Shown: positions 17,710 through 25,722 of the stretch, piece after piece | Layout: every line of letters starts with the position of its first letter | Position numbering within the stretch: position 1 is the first letter of the stretch | NCBI GenBank assembly: GCA_020072585.1 | Contig: JAIQGL010000006.1 | Location: 165,808 to 211,233, forward strand | Length of the DNA: 45,426 bases | Origin: Terriglobia bacterium | Lineage (GTDB): Bacteria; Acidobacteriota; Terriglobia; Terriglobales; Acidobacteriaceae | Direction: 5' to 3' | Position numbers and translations under genes: made by a program | Notes under the pieces: model-generated | Told to the model about the DNA's origin: nothing | What the model saw: only the letters and a program-made list of their open reading frames with translations | The model's database searches: none

Positions 17710-18425
17710 CCACTGACATCAGATCATCCTCTGCCAGCCAGAAATTCGCGGACTCCATCCTGGCGTTGCGCCCGCATGTGGCCGTTTTTGATTGCGACGG
17801 CACGCTGTGGAGCGGCGACTCCGGGGCTGACTATTTTTATTGGGAAATGGAGCGCGGCATGATCGCTCCTGACGTCGTGCAACAGATCACGGCGCGCTAC
17901 CAGGACTACAAAGCCGGCAAGGTTGATGAAGAAACCATGTGCGGTGAAATGGTCACCATCAATGCAGGCGCCGCGATGCAGGCGCTGGAGGAGTCCGCCG
18001 AAGAGTTCTTCCCCGCCATGGTGGAGAAGCGCATCTTTCCGGAGATGCTGCGGCTCACGCGCGAGTTGAATGCAACGGGATGCGAGGTGTGGGCTGTCTC
18101 TTCCACCAATGACTGGGTGGTGCGCGAAGGCGTAAAGCGTTTTGGCATTCCCGGCGGGCGGGTGCTGGCTGCCGCAGTCCATCTTGAAGACGGCCGCGCC
18201 ACGGACCGTCTCATTCGCGTACCCAGCGGCCCCGGCAAAGCAGCAGCGATCCATGAAGTTCTCAGGAAGCAGGTGGATATCTGCTTTGGCAACTCGGTCC
18301 ATGACCTGGCCATGCTGGAAATCGCCCTCCACCCTTTTGCCGTGAATCCCAACCCGGACCTGGAAAAAATTGCGCAGGAAAGAAACTGGCAGGTGTATTG
18401 GCCCGCAGGGACGATGCGGAAATAA
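17706..18425 (+). CDS. HAD-superfamily (IB, phosphoserine-phosphatase-like) hydrolase
   Basis: This 239-aa protein has HAD motif I F-D-C-D-G-T-L-W, motif II W-A-V-S-S-T-N-D-W, and motif IV F-G-N-S-V-H-D-L-A-M-L, where the usual G-D-x-x-x-D has become G-N-S-V-H-D. A helical cap lies between motifs I and II, as in phosphoserine phosphatase. The substrate is unknown. It starts at TTG 17706, overlapping the stop of the nucleotidyltransferase gene by 4 bp, so translation is likely coupled. Confidence 0.87.
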   Translation: MTTDIRSSSASQKFADSILALRPHVAVFDCDGTLWSGDSGADYFYWEMERGMIAPDVVQQITARYQDYKAGKVDEETMCGEMVTINAGAAMQALEESAEEFFPAMVEKRIFPEMLRLTRELNATGCEVWAVSSTNDWVVREGVKRFGIPGGRVLAAAVHLEDGRATDRLIRVPSGPGKAAAIHEVLRKQVDICFGNSVHDLAMLEIALHPFAVNPNPDLEKIAQERNWQVYWPAGTMRK

Positions 18426-18462
18426 CGTGCCCCTTGTCCTTGGATGTGTGACCGGTCCTCAC

Positions 18463-18500
18463 GTATTCTTAGCTGCTTGACTTCAGTCAATGCCAAACGG
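18463..18500 (+). promoter_or_regulatory. Promoter/operator candidate before pcaB
   Basis: A TATTCT box (about 18463-18468) is followed by the perfect palindrome TTGACT-TC-AGTCAA (18477-18490), which sits between the presumed transcription start and the ribosome-binding site GGGGAGG. A regulator bound here would block transcription. Confidence 0.4.
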
Positions 18501-18509
18501 GGAGGTGGC

Positions 18510-19898
18510 ATGCCGGTGCGCTTGATGGAAAGCCTGGCGACAACCGGGCCGCTTGCCGAGCTTTTCTCTGACGATTCCGTACTCCGGGCGATGCTTGACT
18601 TTGAAGCGGCCCTGGCCCGCGTGGAAGGCAAGATGGGAATCATCCCGCGTGCAGCGGCCACAGCCATACAGCAGGCCGCGCGCGCCGCGCGGTTGGATGG
18701 CGCTGCCATCGCCAGCGAGTCACTGCCGAGCGGAACGCCGGCAATCCCCTTCTTACGCGCTTTCACCCAGAACATACGCGCCCAGAATCCGGCGGCGGCA
18801 GGATTTGTGCATTGGGGGGCCACCAGCCAGGACCTCTGCGACACAGCTCTCATCCTGCTGTTGCAAAAAGCCCAATCGATTGTTGAATCTGATCTGCAGC
18901 GGCTTGAAAGAGCGCTGCAGCGCTTGTCTAAGCGGCACCGGCGCACGGTAATGCTGGGGCGCACGTGGCTGCAGGCCGCGCCTCCGGTCACCTTTGGACT
19001 GAAATCCGCGGGCTGGTTCGGCGCCGTGCATCGTGGACATCAGCGTTTGACAGCGGCATTGGAAGATTGTCTGGTGCTGCAATTTGGAGGCGCCACTGGC
19101 ACGCTTGCCGCGCTGGGCAACCATGGTCCGCGCATCGCGCAGGCCCTGGCGGATGAACTGGAGCTTGCCTGTCCTGAAGCTCCATGGCATACGCAACGCG
19201 ACCGTCTGGCGGCGTTGGTATGCGCATGCGGCGTACTGGCTGGTTCACTGGGCAAGATGGCACGCGACATCGCACTGCTTGCGCAGAATGAAATTGCCGA
19301 GGTGGCCGAGCCTGGCCGCGCCGGACGCGGCGGCTCTTCCACCATGCCGCACAAACAAAACCCCGTTGGCTCTGCCCTGGCTTTAGCCGCAACGCAAAGA
19401 GTGCCTGGGCTGGTATCAAGCCTTTTGTCGGCGATGGTGCAGGAGCACGAACGCGCGGCGGGCGGATGGCAGGCGGAATGGTCCATTGTTTCCGGCGTCA
19501 TCCAGAATACAGGGCTGGCGGTCGCATGCATGGCTGAGGTGACAGAGGGGTTGGTGGTTGATCCAGAGCGCATGAAGGCCAATATCGCAGCGACGCATGG
19601 CGTCATCTTTGCGGAGCGCGCGTCTATCCTGCTGGGGAAAAAGATTGGCCGCGACAAGGCGCACAAACTTCTGGAAGAAGCCAGCCATAAGGCGGCTGGC
19701 GGCAAACGCAAACTAAGCGAAGTGCTGGCGGAAACACCGGAAATCGCACAGCATTTGAATGGCGCGGCGTTGCGCGAGCTGGAGAGACCTGAAAACTATC
19801 TGGGCGCGGCGGAAGAATTTCGCAGAGCGTTGCTGGCATCGGCCCGGCCAGGACGCTCCCCCCGCCAGAGGAGCCGGAAGAAGCCCAGCACTAACTAA
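18510..19898 (+). CDS. pcaB: 3-carboxy-cis,cis-muconate cycloisomerase
   Basis: This 462-aa member of the aspartase/fumarase superfamily shows the signature G-G-S-S-T-M-P-H-K-Q-N-P-V for the mobile catalytic loop, H-W-G-A-T-S-Q-D near residue 110, and Q-F-G-G-A-T-G-T-L-A-A in the middle. These PcaB-type features separate it from adenylosuccinate lyase. It converts 3-carboxymuconate to 4-carboxymuconolactone in the protocatechuate branch of the beta-ketoadipate pathway. The ATG at 18510 has GGGGAGG 5 nt upstream. The next gene, 22 bp downstream, encodes the following two steps. No protocatechuate dioxygenase (pcaGH) is in the window. Confidence 0.93.
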   Translation: MPVRLMESLATTGPLAELFSDDSVLRAMLDFEAALARVEGKMGIIPRAAATAIQQAARAARLDGAAIASESLPSGTPAIPFLRAFTQNIRAQNPAAAGFVHWGATSQDLCDTALILLLQKAQSIVESDLQRLERALQRLSKRHRRTVMLGRTWLQAAPPVTFGLKSAGWFGAVHRGHQRLTAALEDCLVLQFGGATGTLAALGNHGPRIAQALADELELACPEAPWHTQRDRLAALVCACGVLAGSLGKMARDIALLAQNEIAEVAEPGRAGRGGSSTMPHKQNPVGSALALAATQRVPGLVSSLLSAMVQEHERAAGGWQAEWSIVSGVIQNTGLAVACMAEVTEGLVVDPERMKANIAATHGVIFAERASILLGKKIGRDKAHKLLEEASHKAAGGKRKLSEVLAETPEIAQHLNGAALRELERPENYLGAAEEFRRALLASARPGRSPRQRSRKKPSTN

Positions 19899-19920
19899 GA
19901 ATAAAAAGAAGAGGTAGAGC

Positions 19921-21078
19921 TTGCCTTTTGCAACGGTCAACAACACGCGCCTTTTTTACCGGCTGGAAGGCCGGAGTGGATTACCTGTGCTGGTGCTTTC
20001 GCATTCGCTCGGATGTGACCACAGCATGTGGGCCCCGCAGATGCCGGACCTGCTCGATCACTTCCAGGTACTGCGGTATGACACGCGCGGCCACGGAGCA
20101 TCCGAGGTTCCAGCAGGAGACCTCACGCTCGATCAGTTCGGGCACGACGTGCTTGGGCTGGCGGACGCACTCGGCATCGAGAAATTCGCGTTTTGCGGCC
20201 TCTCCATGGGAGGAGCAGTGGGGCAGTGGCTGGCCATCAACGCGCCGCAGCGGATCACCCGGCTGGTGCTGGCAAACACCTCAGCCAAGCTCGGCACGCC
20301 AGATCTGTGGGACGCCCGCCGCAAAGCTGTGCTTGAAGGCGGCATGCAGGCGGTGATTGAAGCGGCGATGCAACGCTTCTTTTCTCCCGGCAGGCAAGAA
20401 GACGGCTGGCCCCAGTCAACCCGCGCCGTGGTTATGGGGACCGATCCCAGAGGATACGCCGCGTGTTGTGCCGCGTTACGTGACGCCGATTTGCGACCTG
20501 CGATCAGCAAAATATCAGTGCCCACCTTGGTTATTGGCAGTGACAGAGACCCCTCGATCCCATGGGAAGGTCACAGCTCAATTCTCGCGAGCGAGATTCC
20601 AGGAGCAAAGGCCGCCAAGATACAGACCGCGCATCTCTCCAACCTGGAGCAGCCGCGCGCATTCACGGCAGCGGTGCTGGACTTTCTGGTGGCGCGAGCG
20701 GCAAACACTGACCCCATGGAAGCAGGAATGAAGGTCCGGCGGCAGGTGCTGGGAGATGCCCATGTGGAGCGCTCTATGGCTGCAGCCACGGATTTCACCC
20801 GCGACTTTCAGGAGCTGATTACGCGCTATGCCTGGGGTGCGGTATGGACGCGCCCCGGTCTGGACCATTGCACGCGCCGCCTTCTGGTCCTGGCCATGAC
20901 CGCCGCGCTGGGCCGGTGGGAGGAATTTCGTCTTCACCTGCGTGCCGCCGTGGCCCACGGTCTTGAGGCGTGCGATGTAAAAGAAACGCTGCTGCAGGTG
21001 GCGGTCTATGCCGGCGTTCCTGCGGCCAACACTGCATTCCAGATCGCAAAAGAAGAGATGGATACGGCAGGTCAATAG
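19921..21078 (+). CDS. pcaL: Fused 3-oxoadipate enol-lactonase / 4-carboxymuconolactone decarboxylase
   Basis: This 385-aa protein is a fusion. Residues 1-255 are an alpha/beta-hydrolase (PcaD): oxyanion region H-S-L-G-C-D-H-S-M-W, nucleophile S95 in G-L-S-M-G-G, acid in G-S-D-R-D-P and histidine in T-A-H-L-S-N-L-E. Residues about 265-380 form a carboxymuconolactone decarboxylase domain (PcaC): R-R-Q-V-L-G-D-A-H-V then L-D-H-C-T-R-R-L and L-L-Q-V-A-V-Y-A-G-V-P-A-A-N. Together they carry 4-carboxymuconolactone to 3-oxoadipate. It starts at TTG 19921, with GAGG 6 nt upstream. Cotranscribed with pcaB. Confidence 0.94.
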   Translation: MPFATVNNTRLFYRLEGRSGLPVLVLSHSLGCDHSMWAPQMPDLLDHFQVLRYDTRGHGASEVPAGDLTLDQFGHDVLGLADALGIEKFAFCGLSMGGAVGQWLAINAPQRITRLVLANTSAKLGTPDLWDARRKAVLEGGMQAVIEAAMQRFFSPGRQEDGWPQSTRAVVMGTDPRGYAACCAALRDADLRPAISKISVPTLVIGSDRDPSIPWEGHSSILASEIPGAKAAKIQTAHLSNLEQPRAFTAAVLDFLVARAANTDPMEAGMKVRRQVLGDAHVERSMAAATDFTRDFQELITRYAWGAVWTRPGLDHCTRRLLVLAMTAALGRWEEFRLHLRAAVAHGLEACDVKETLLQVAVYAGVPAANTAFQIAKEEMDTAGQ

Positions 21079-21134
21079 GCGACGCAACGCACCGACCACG
21101 CGGGAGCGCGCCAGCGGTACAAAAACTCCGTTTC

Positions 21135-21236
21135 ATGAAATATTTATCCAAATATCTGCTTCCGATGTTGTTCTTTGCTTCTGCTCTCATTTATTCTGCG
21201 AACAGAAGTGCATTTCCTTATGTCCGTGTCCAATGA
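21135..21236 (+). CDS. Possible 33-aa hydrophobic leader peptide coupled to the first NRAMP gene
   Basis: An ATG at 21135 opens a 33-codon frame with a hydrophobic middle (L-L-P-M-L-F-F-A-S-A-L-I-Y). Its TGA overlaps the ATG of the NRAMP gene (ATGA, 4 bp). The NRAMP start lacks a ribosome-binding site of its own, so coupling through this small frame would explain how it is read. The small frame itself also lacks a good ribosome-binding site, so it may be chance. Confidence 0.35.
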   Translation: MKYLSKYLLPMLFFASALIYSANRSAFPYVRVQ

Positions 21237-22474
21237 AATGGCTCAAGCGCTGGAAGACCCAGACCCTGCTGCTGCTGGCAGTGATCGGGCCGGGATTTAT
21301 TACCGCGAACGTTGACAATGATGCCGGTGGCATCTACACATACTCGTTCGCCGGAGCGCAGTTTGGATACAAACCTCTCTTTACCATCATTCCCATGACC
21401 CTGGCGCTGATCGTGATCCAGGAGATGTCGGCCCGCATGGGCGCCATCACCGGCAAGGGCCTGAGCGACCTGATCCGCGAAGAGTTTGGCCTGCGCCTTA
21501 CCTTTGTAATGATGATTTTGCTGGTGGCGACGAACTTCGCCAACGTGATGGCCGAGTTCGCCGGCGTGGCCAGCTCCATGGAGCTGTTTCATGTCTCAAA
21601 ATACTTGAGTGTGCCTATTGCGGCCGCGGTGGTCTGGCTGATCGTGGTGAAGGGAAATTACAAGACGGTGGAGAAGGTTTTTCTTACCGCATCATTTTTC
21701 TACATTGCTTACATTATTGCGGGCGTGCTGGCGCGGCCCAACTGGAATGTGGCGGCATTGAGCACGCTGGAACCGCCCACAAAGGCGTCAGTTTTCCGGA
21801 TCCCCGGCTACACCTACATGATCATCGGAATCATGGGCGCTACCATCGCTCCATGGATGCAGTTTTATCTGCAGGCTTCTGTGGTGGAAAAAGGCGTTAC
21901 CGAGCGCGACTACAAGACCACCAGGATTGACATCCTGATTGGCTCCATATTCGCCGTGCTGGTAGCAGCATTCATCATCATTGCCTGCGCCGCCACGCTC
22001 AACAAGTACGGGCATCCGGTCATTGCTGACGCCGCCGATGCAGCGCGCGCGCTTGGTCCGCTTGCCGGCAAATATGCCTCACTCTTGTTTGGAGCGGGGC
22101 TGTTCAATGCCTCACTGTTCGCAGCTTCAATCCTGCCGCTTTCCACCGCGTACACCGTATGTGAAGGGCTGGGGTTCGAGTCCGGGCTCGACAAAAAATT
22201 CAGCGAAGCCTCGGTCTTTTACTGGCTCTATACCGCTCTGGTGGGCGCGGGCGCGGCCGTGATCCTGTTGCCCCGATTCCCGCTCCTGAAGATGCCTGTG
22301 CTCTCCCAGGTGTTCAACGGCATTCTGCTTCCCTTTGTCCTGATCTTCATGCTTCTTCTCATCAATAAGAGCAGACTGATGGGCAAGCATGTTAACTCCA
22401 GATTCTTTAACTGGGTCGCGTGGGGCACAGCCGGCGTGATGATCGTGCTGAGTATCCTTCTGGTATTCCAGTAA
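21233..22474 (+). CDS. NRAMP-like divalent metal transporter, paralogue 1, atypical metal site
   Basis: This ~413-aa protein has about eleven transmembrane segments and the NRAMP/SLC11 layout. TM1 reads G-P-G-F-I-T-A-N-V-D-N-D-A-G-G, so the canonical D-P-G-N has become D-A-G-G (D30). TM6 reads G-A-T-I-A-P-W-M-Q, where canonical proteins have M-P-H; the ligand methionine is alanine and the histidine is tryptophan. This points to a metal preference other than Mn2+/Fe2+; Mg2+-type NRAMP relatives are known to lack the methionine. The ATG at 21233 is chosen because the homologous paralogue aligns from its cytoplasmic N-terminus. A second copy follows 88 bp downstream. Confidence 0.9.
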   Translation: MKWLKRWKTQTLLLLAVIGPGFITANVDNDAGGIYTYSFAGAQFGYKPLFTIIPMTLALIVIQEMSARMGAITGKGLSDLIREEFGLRLTFVMMILLVATNFANVMAEFAGVASSMELFHVSKYLSVPIAAAVVWLIVVKGNYKTVEKVFLTASFFYIAYIIAGVLARPNWNVAALSTLEPPTKASVFRIPGYTYMIIGIMGATIAPWMQFYLQASVVEKGVTERDYKTTRIDILIGSIFAVLVAAFIIIACAATLNKYGHPVIADAADAARALGPLAGKYASLLFGAGLFNASLFAASILPLSTAYTVCEGLGFESGLDKKFSEASVFYWLYTALVGAGAAVILLPRFPLLKMPVLSQVFNGILLPFVLIFMLLLINKSRLMGKHVNSRFFNWVAWGTAGVMIVLSILLVFQ

Positions 22475-22522
22475 CCATCACGCGCAGGCGCAGAGTTGCT
22501 TTTTGGGACAATCATAAGAGAG

Positions 22523-22560
22523 CATTCGCAAAAAAATCATTCGCAGAAATCATTCGTAGA
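22523..22560 (+). repeat. Three CATTCGYA repeats before the second NRAMP gene
   Basis: CATTCGCA, CATTCGCA and CATTCGTA begin at 22523, 22538 and 22551, ending just before the ATG at 22563. They could be a binding site for a repressor or a small slippage duplication. Confidence 0.4.
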
Positions 22561-22562
22561 TC

Positions 22563-23855
22563 ATGAAGCTGAAAATATTCAAAAGAGACCTGAGTTTGCC
22601 TCGGCGGGTCGCCGGCTTCGGCGTCCTGAAATACCGGCTGCTGGCTTTTCTTGCCGTGTTTGGTCCCGGCTTCATTACCGCGAATGTTGACAATGATCCC
22701 GGTGGGATCCTCACGTATTCGCAGGCCGGCGCAAAATTCGGCTACGCGCTGCTGTGGACGCTGATCCCTACTACGATCGCCCTGATCGTCGTGCAGGAGA
22801 TGGCGGCCCGCATGGGTGCGGTTACAGGCAAGGGGCTGGCTGACCTGATCCGTGAAGAGTTTGGCCTGCGCGCCACGTTCTTTGTGATGGTTGTGCTGGG
22901 TGTGGCCGACTTCGGCAACATCATGGCTGAGTTTGCCGGTCTGGCATCCGGCATGGGAATCTTTGGTGTCAGCAAATATCTTGTGGTGCCACTCGGCGCG
23001 GCGATCGTCTGGTTTGTCGTGGTCCGCGGGACATACAAGCCGGTGGAGCGGATCCTGATCCTGTTCTCGCTGATCTACTTCACCTATCCTGTCTCCGCGC
23101 TGCTGGCGCACCCTGACTGGCATCAGGCGCTCAAGGACACGTTTGTTCCCCAGATCAGCAATCATGCCGATTACATCGTTCTGGTGGTAGGACTGGTGGG
23201 AACAACCATTACACCCTGGATGCAGTTTTACCTTCAGGCATCCATCGTGGAAAAGGGGATCGGCAAGCGGCAGTATGCGCTTTGCCGCTGGGACGTGGTC
23301 CTGGGCTGCATTGTCACTGATGTGATCGCCTTCTTCATCGTGGTAGCGTGCGCGGCAACGCTTTACACCAGCGGCAACCACAATATTAGCGACGCCGCCG
23401 ATGCCGCACTTGCCTTGAAACCGCTCGCCGGCAGATGGGCGTTTCTGCTGTTTGCCGTTGGCTTGGTAAACGCCGCGCTGCTCTCGGCCGCCATTCTGCC
23501 GCTGGCCACGGCCTACAACATCTGTGAAGGGCTGGGAGTGGAATCGGGCGTGAACAAAAAGTTCTCTGAAGCGCCAACGTTTTACTGGATCTATACCTTC
23601 CTGATTGCCGGCGGCGCCGGGTTCGTCCTGATTCCGCACCTGCCGCTGATCAAGCTGATTCTCTTCTCCCAGGTGGCAAACGGCGTCCTTCTGCCTTTTG
23701 TGCTCATCTTTATGCTGAAGCTGGTCAACAAGACGGAACTGATGGGAACTTATAAAAACTCACTGGCCGGAAACATCATTGCCTGGAGCACCAGCGCCAT
23801 CATGATCGGCCTGACGGTCGCTCTGATCTGGACACAGATCACAGGCGGCAGCTAA
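22563..23855 (+). CDS. NRAMP-like divalent metal transporter, paralogue 2, atypical metal site
   Basis: This 430-aa protein is clearly a tandem paralogue of the gene before it, sharing long blocks such as P-W-M-Q-F-Y-L-Q-A-S and I-T-A-N-V-D-N-D. Here TM1 has D-P-G-G and TM6 T-T-I-T-P-W, so the ligand methionine is threonine while the proline of the first motif is kept. It has a longer N-terminus (about 15 residues). No ribosome-binding site is visible; instead three copies of CATTCGYA lie in the 40 bp before the ATG. It overlaps the mutT gene tail to tail by 4 bp. The differing TM1/TM6 residues suggest the two transporters differ in metal preference. Confidence 0.9.
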   Translation: MKLKIFKRDLSLPRRVAGFGVLKYRLLAFLAVFGPGFITANVDNDPGGILTYSQAGAKFGYALLWTLIPTTIALIVVQEMAARMGAVTGKGLADLIREEFGLRATFFVMVVLGVADFGNIMAEFAGLASGMGIFGVSKYLVVPLGAAIVWFVVVRGTYKPVERILILFSLIYFTYPVSALLAHPDWHQALKDTFVPQISNHADYIVLVVGLVGTTITPWMQFYLQASIVEKGIGKRQYALCRWDVVLGCIVTDVIAFFIVVACAATLYTSGNHNISDAADAALALKPLAGRWAFLLFAVGLVNAALLSAAILPLATAYNICEGLGVESGVNKKFSEAPTFYWIYTFLIAGGAGFVLIPHLPLIKLILFSQVANGVLLPFVLIFMLKLVNKTELMGTYKNSLAGNIIAWSTSAIMIGLTVALIWTQITGGS

Positions 23856-24247
23856 AGCAGTTTCCCCGCGCTTAGGTCCTTCACCAGTCCGGTGTCCGCT
23901 TCCAGAAAGTCGTAGGTTGTAAGCTCTTTGTGATCAACCCAACGTATGTCGCGGAAAATGCGGTTTTGCATCTCCTGCTCAAAGTGATCGACACGGTAAA
24001 AGTGAAGTTCAATGCCATTTCCGCCGGCGTACGTGTGCCGGATGGCCACGATCTTGCGCCCAATTACGGCGTCAATGCCCAGTTCCTCTTCCAGTTCGCG
24101 ATGTAGCGCATCTTTCAGGTCTTCACCGCGCTCAACCTTGCCGCCGGGAAACTCCCACTTGAGCGGCATGGCCTGGTCTTCCGCCCGTTGGCAGATCAAG
24201 ATCGTGTTTTCGCGAATTATGATTGCAGCCACGACTTGTTTCATCAT
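23852..24247 (-). CDS. NUDIX hydrolase (MutT-like, 8-oxo-dGTP diphosphatase)
   Basis: This 131-aa protein has a complete Nudix box: G-G-K-V-E-R-G-E-D-L-K-D-A-L-H-R-E-L-E-E, then E-L-G-I, matching G-x5-E-x7-R-E-U-x-E-E-x-G-U. MutT-type enzymes remove oxidised dGTP from the nucleotide pool. Two ATGs are adjacent, the first at 24247, with AGGA just upstream. Its end overlaps the second NRAMP gene by 4 bp on the other strand. Confidence 0.9.
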   Translation of the reverse strand: MMKQVVAAIIIRENTILICQRAEDQAMPLKWEFPGGKVERGEDLKDALHRELEEELGIDAVIGRKIVAIRHTYAGGNGIELHFYRVDHFEQEMQNRIFRDIRWVDHKELTTYDFLEADTGLVKDLSAGKLL

Positions 24248-24319
24248 TCCTGTCGCTTTCGCTCCAAACCGCTTTGAATTTACTGGCCCCCGCTCACGTT
24301 CTTCTGCGCTGAATGCAGC

Positions 24320-24349
24320 GGGCTTCGGCGCGTGGGGCGGCCGAAGCCC
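24320..24349. terminator. Strong hairpin between the BtuF-like and mutT genes
   Basis: GGGCTTCGGC (24320-24329) pairs perfectly with GCCGAAGCCC (24340-24349) and the plus-strand copy is followed by TTATTTTATTT. Read on the minus strand it lies just past the BtuF-like stop but lacks a U-tract after it. It could stop plus-strand readthrough from the NRAMP operon, or work for both strands. Confidence 0.55.
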
Positions 24350-24354
24350 TTATT

Positions 24355-25197
24355 TTATTTGTGTGGCACAGGCTCTGATCTTATTTGTCTTAATTCATCT
24401 GGCCTTGCAAATATTTCCGGATGGATCGCCGCCGCCAGCGCATGCAGCCCCTGGATCAGCGTGCTGGCCGGCGTATTCAGAAACTCGTCATTGATGCAAT
24501 AGACGCGGCCGTTCTTTGCAGCTTTGGTATGTTCCCAGCCGCGCTTCGGGATGATCTTTTCCAGCGGCACGCGATCGCCTGCGCCGCACCATGCAGCAAC
24601 GATTACGTCAGGATCGGCGGCGATGATTTCTTCTTCTGTCGTCTGCTTGCCGGGCCGACCGAAGAAGCGCCCACCTGCTGCCTCTACCAGTTCCGCCACC
24701 CAGGTTTGTGAAAGGATCAGCGGCTTGCCCCACTCTTCGCAATACACCAGAGGTCGCGCCAATCCCATTGTCCTTTGCCACATGGCTTGAACTTCTTTTT
24801 CCATCTTCGCAACGAGTGTCGCACCTGGATGATCCTCACCCCTGCGCGGAAGGCAAAGGAGACCCGTAATCATCATGATGTCTTTGTAAATGTCATCTAG
24901 CGTCTTTGGCGCGAGCCCAAGAAAAGGTACGCCACACTTCATGATCTCCGCCACCGACTCAAGACGGTAGGGTACAGAGGCAATTACCAGGTCAGGCTTC
25001 GCCGCCATGATCTGATCGGCCTTCGCCGACCAGGAGTCTTCCACGATGATGCAGCCTATTTGCCGTACTTCGGGACAAACATCCACGCAGTACTTGGTGC
25101 ACGCTACCAGGCGCTCAAGCAACGCGAGGTCGCGGAGCGTTACTGTAACGCTCGGCTGAAGCGACACCACTCGCTGCGGAGTGAGGTTTTCTGGCAT
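24355..25197 (-). CDS. BtuF/FepB-fold metal- or cobalamin-binding protein without signal peptide
   Basis: This ~280-aa protein has the periplasmic-binding fold of BtuF: R-V-V-S-L-Q-P-S-V-T near the N-terminus, K-P-D-L-V-I-A-S-V (first domain) and A-D-P-D-V-I-V-A-A-W (second domain). Unlike transport BtuF, it starts directly at the fold with no signal peptide. It carries a cysteine group, C-T-K-Y-C-V-D-V-C plus C49 (C-x3-C-x3-C-x7-C), that could bind metal or a cluster. The start is the second of two adjacent ATGs (25197); a TATAAT ends 6 nt before it. No permease or ATPase gene is near. It is divergent from the NifU-like gene, so a link to iron or Fe-S chemistry is possible. Confidence 0.85.
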   Translation of the reverse strand: MPENLTPQRVVSLQPSVTVTLRDLALLERLVACTKYCVDVCPEVRQIGCIIVEDSWSAKADQIMAAKPDLVIASVPYRLESVAEIMKCGVPFLGLAPKTLDDIYKDIMMITGLLCLPRRGEDHPGATLVAKMEKEVQAMWQRTMGLARPLVYCEEWGKPLILSQTWVAELVEAAGGRFFGRPGKQTTEEEIIAADPDVIVAAWCGAGDRVPLEKIIPKRGWEHTKAAKNGRVYCINDEFLNTPASTLIQGLHALAAAIHPEIFARPDELRQIRSEPVPHK

Positions 25198-25209
25198 CAT
25201 TGGATTATA
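25198..25209 (-). promoter_or_regulatory. -10 box directly before the BtuF-like gene (leaderless pattern)
   Basis: On the minus strand a perfect TATAAT (25209-25204) is followed by 3 nt and two adjacent ATGs; the second ATG is at 6-nt spacing. No ribosome-binding site is seen. Confidence 0.5.
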
Positions 25210-25359
25210 TAAACAGTGAGGCGGCGAGGCTGGCTTGCACGCCGAGCCCAAAGCATCAGGGCTGATAAAGCAACAGGTCCTTCGCTGCGCTCAGGATTTC
25301 GGCAGCAGGCTTAAACGCCTGCTGAACGCCTCAAGTTTGGAGCAAAGTGACAGAAACTA

Positions 25360-25722
25360 ATGTCTTACTCAGAGAAAGTCCTTGAACATTTCGAGCATCC
25401 GCGCAACGTAGGCGATCTTCCGTCGCCGGACGCCGAGGTGCGTCTTGAACATCCTGTCTGCGGCGACATTATGAGCCTGGCAGTGAAACTTTCTGACGGA
25501 CGCATTGACCAGGTGCGCTACCGGACACGGGGCTGCGTGGCCTCCATCGCCGCAGGTTCGTGCCTGACGGAGATGATGCTGGGGAAGTCTCTGGCCGAAG
25601 CGTCCTCACTCCAACGTGAACACCTGCTGGAAGCGCTGGGCGGGTTGCCAAACGCCTCTGTTCACGCAACCCATCTGGCGATGGACGCGCTGGCCCAGGT
25701 TTTAAAAAAGTTGAAGGCTTAA
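25360..25722 (+). CDS. NifU/IscU-like Fe-S scaffold homologue, third cysteine replaced
   Basis: This 120-aa protein has the IscU/NifU-N fold: Y-S-E-K-V-L-E-H-F-E-H-P-R-N-V-G near the start, H-P-V-C-G-D (C34 and D36), then R-G-C-V-A-S (C59) and G-S-C-L-T (C68). The third cluster cysteine, normally in a H-C-S motif, is replaced: residues 100-105 read S-V-H-A-T-H, with A103 where the cysteine should be. It could still bind a metal or transfer a cluster, but is not a canonical scaffold. No other isc/suf gene is adjacent. The start is the ATG opening the conserved N-terminal motif; no ribosome-binding site is evident. Confidence 0.88.
   Translation: MSYSEKVLEHFEHPRNVGDLPSPDAEVRLEHPVCGDIMSLAVKLSDGRIDQVRYRTRGCVASIAAGSCLTEMMLGKSLAEASSLQREHLLEALGGLPNASVHATHLAMDALAQVLKKLKA

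Noticed and set aside
17906-18991. 361-codon minus-strand frame opposite the HAD and pcaB genes
   Set aside because: Shadow of high-GC coding sequence; no ribosome-binding site or family motif, while the plus strand has clear enzymes.
22512-23639. 375-codon minus-strand frame opposite the second NRAMP gene
   Set aside because: Antisense shadow; composition of Arg/Gln/His without domains.
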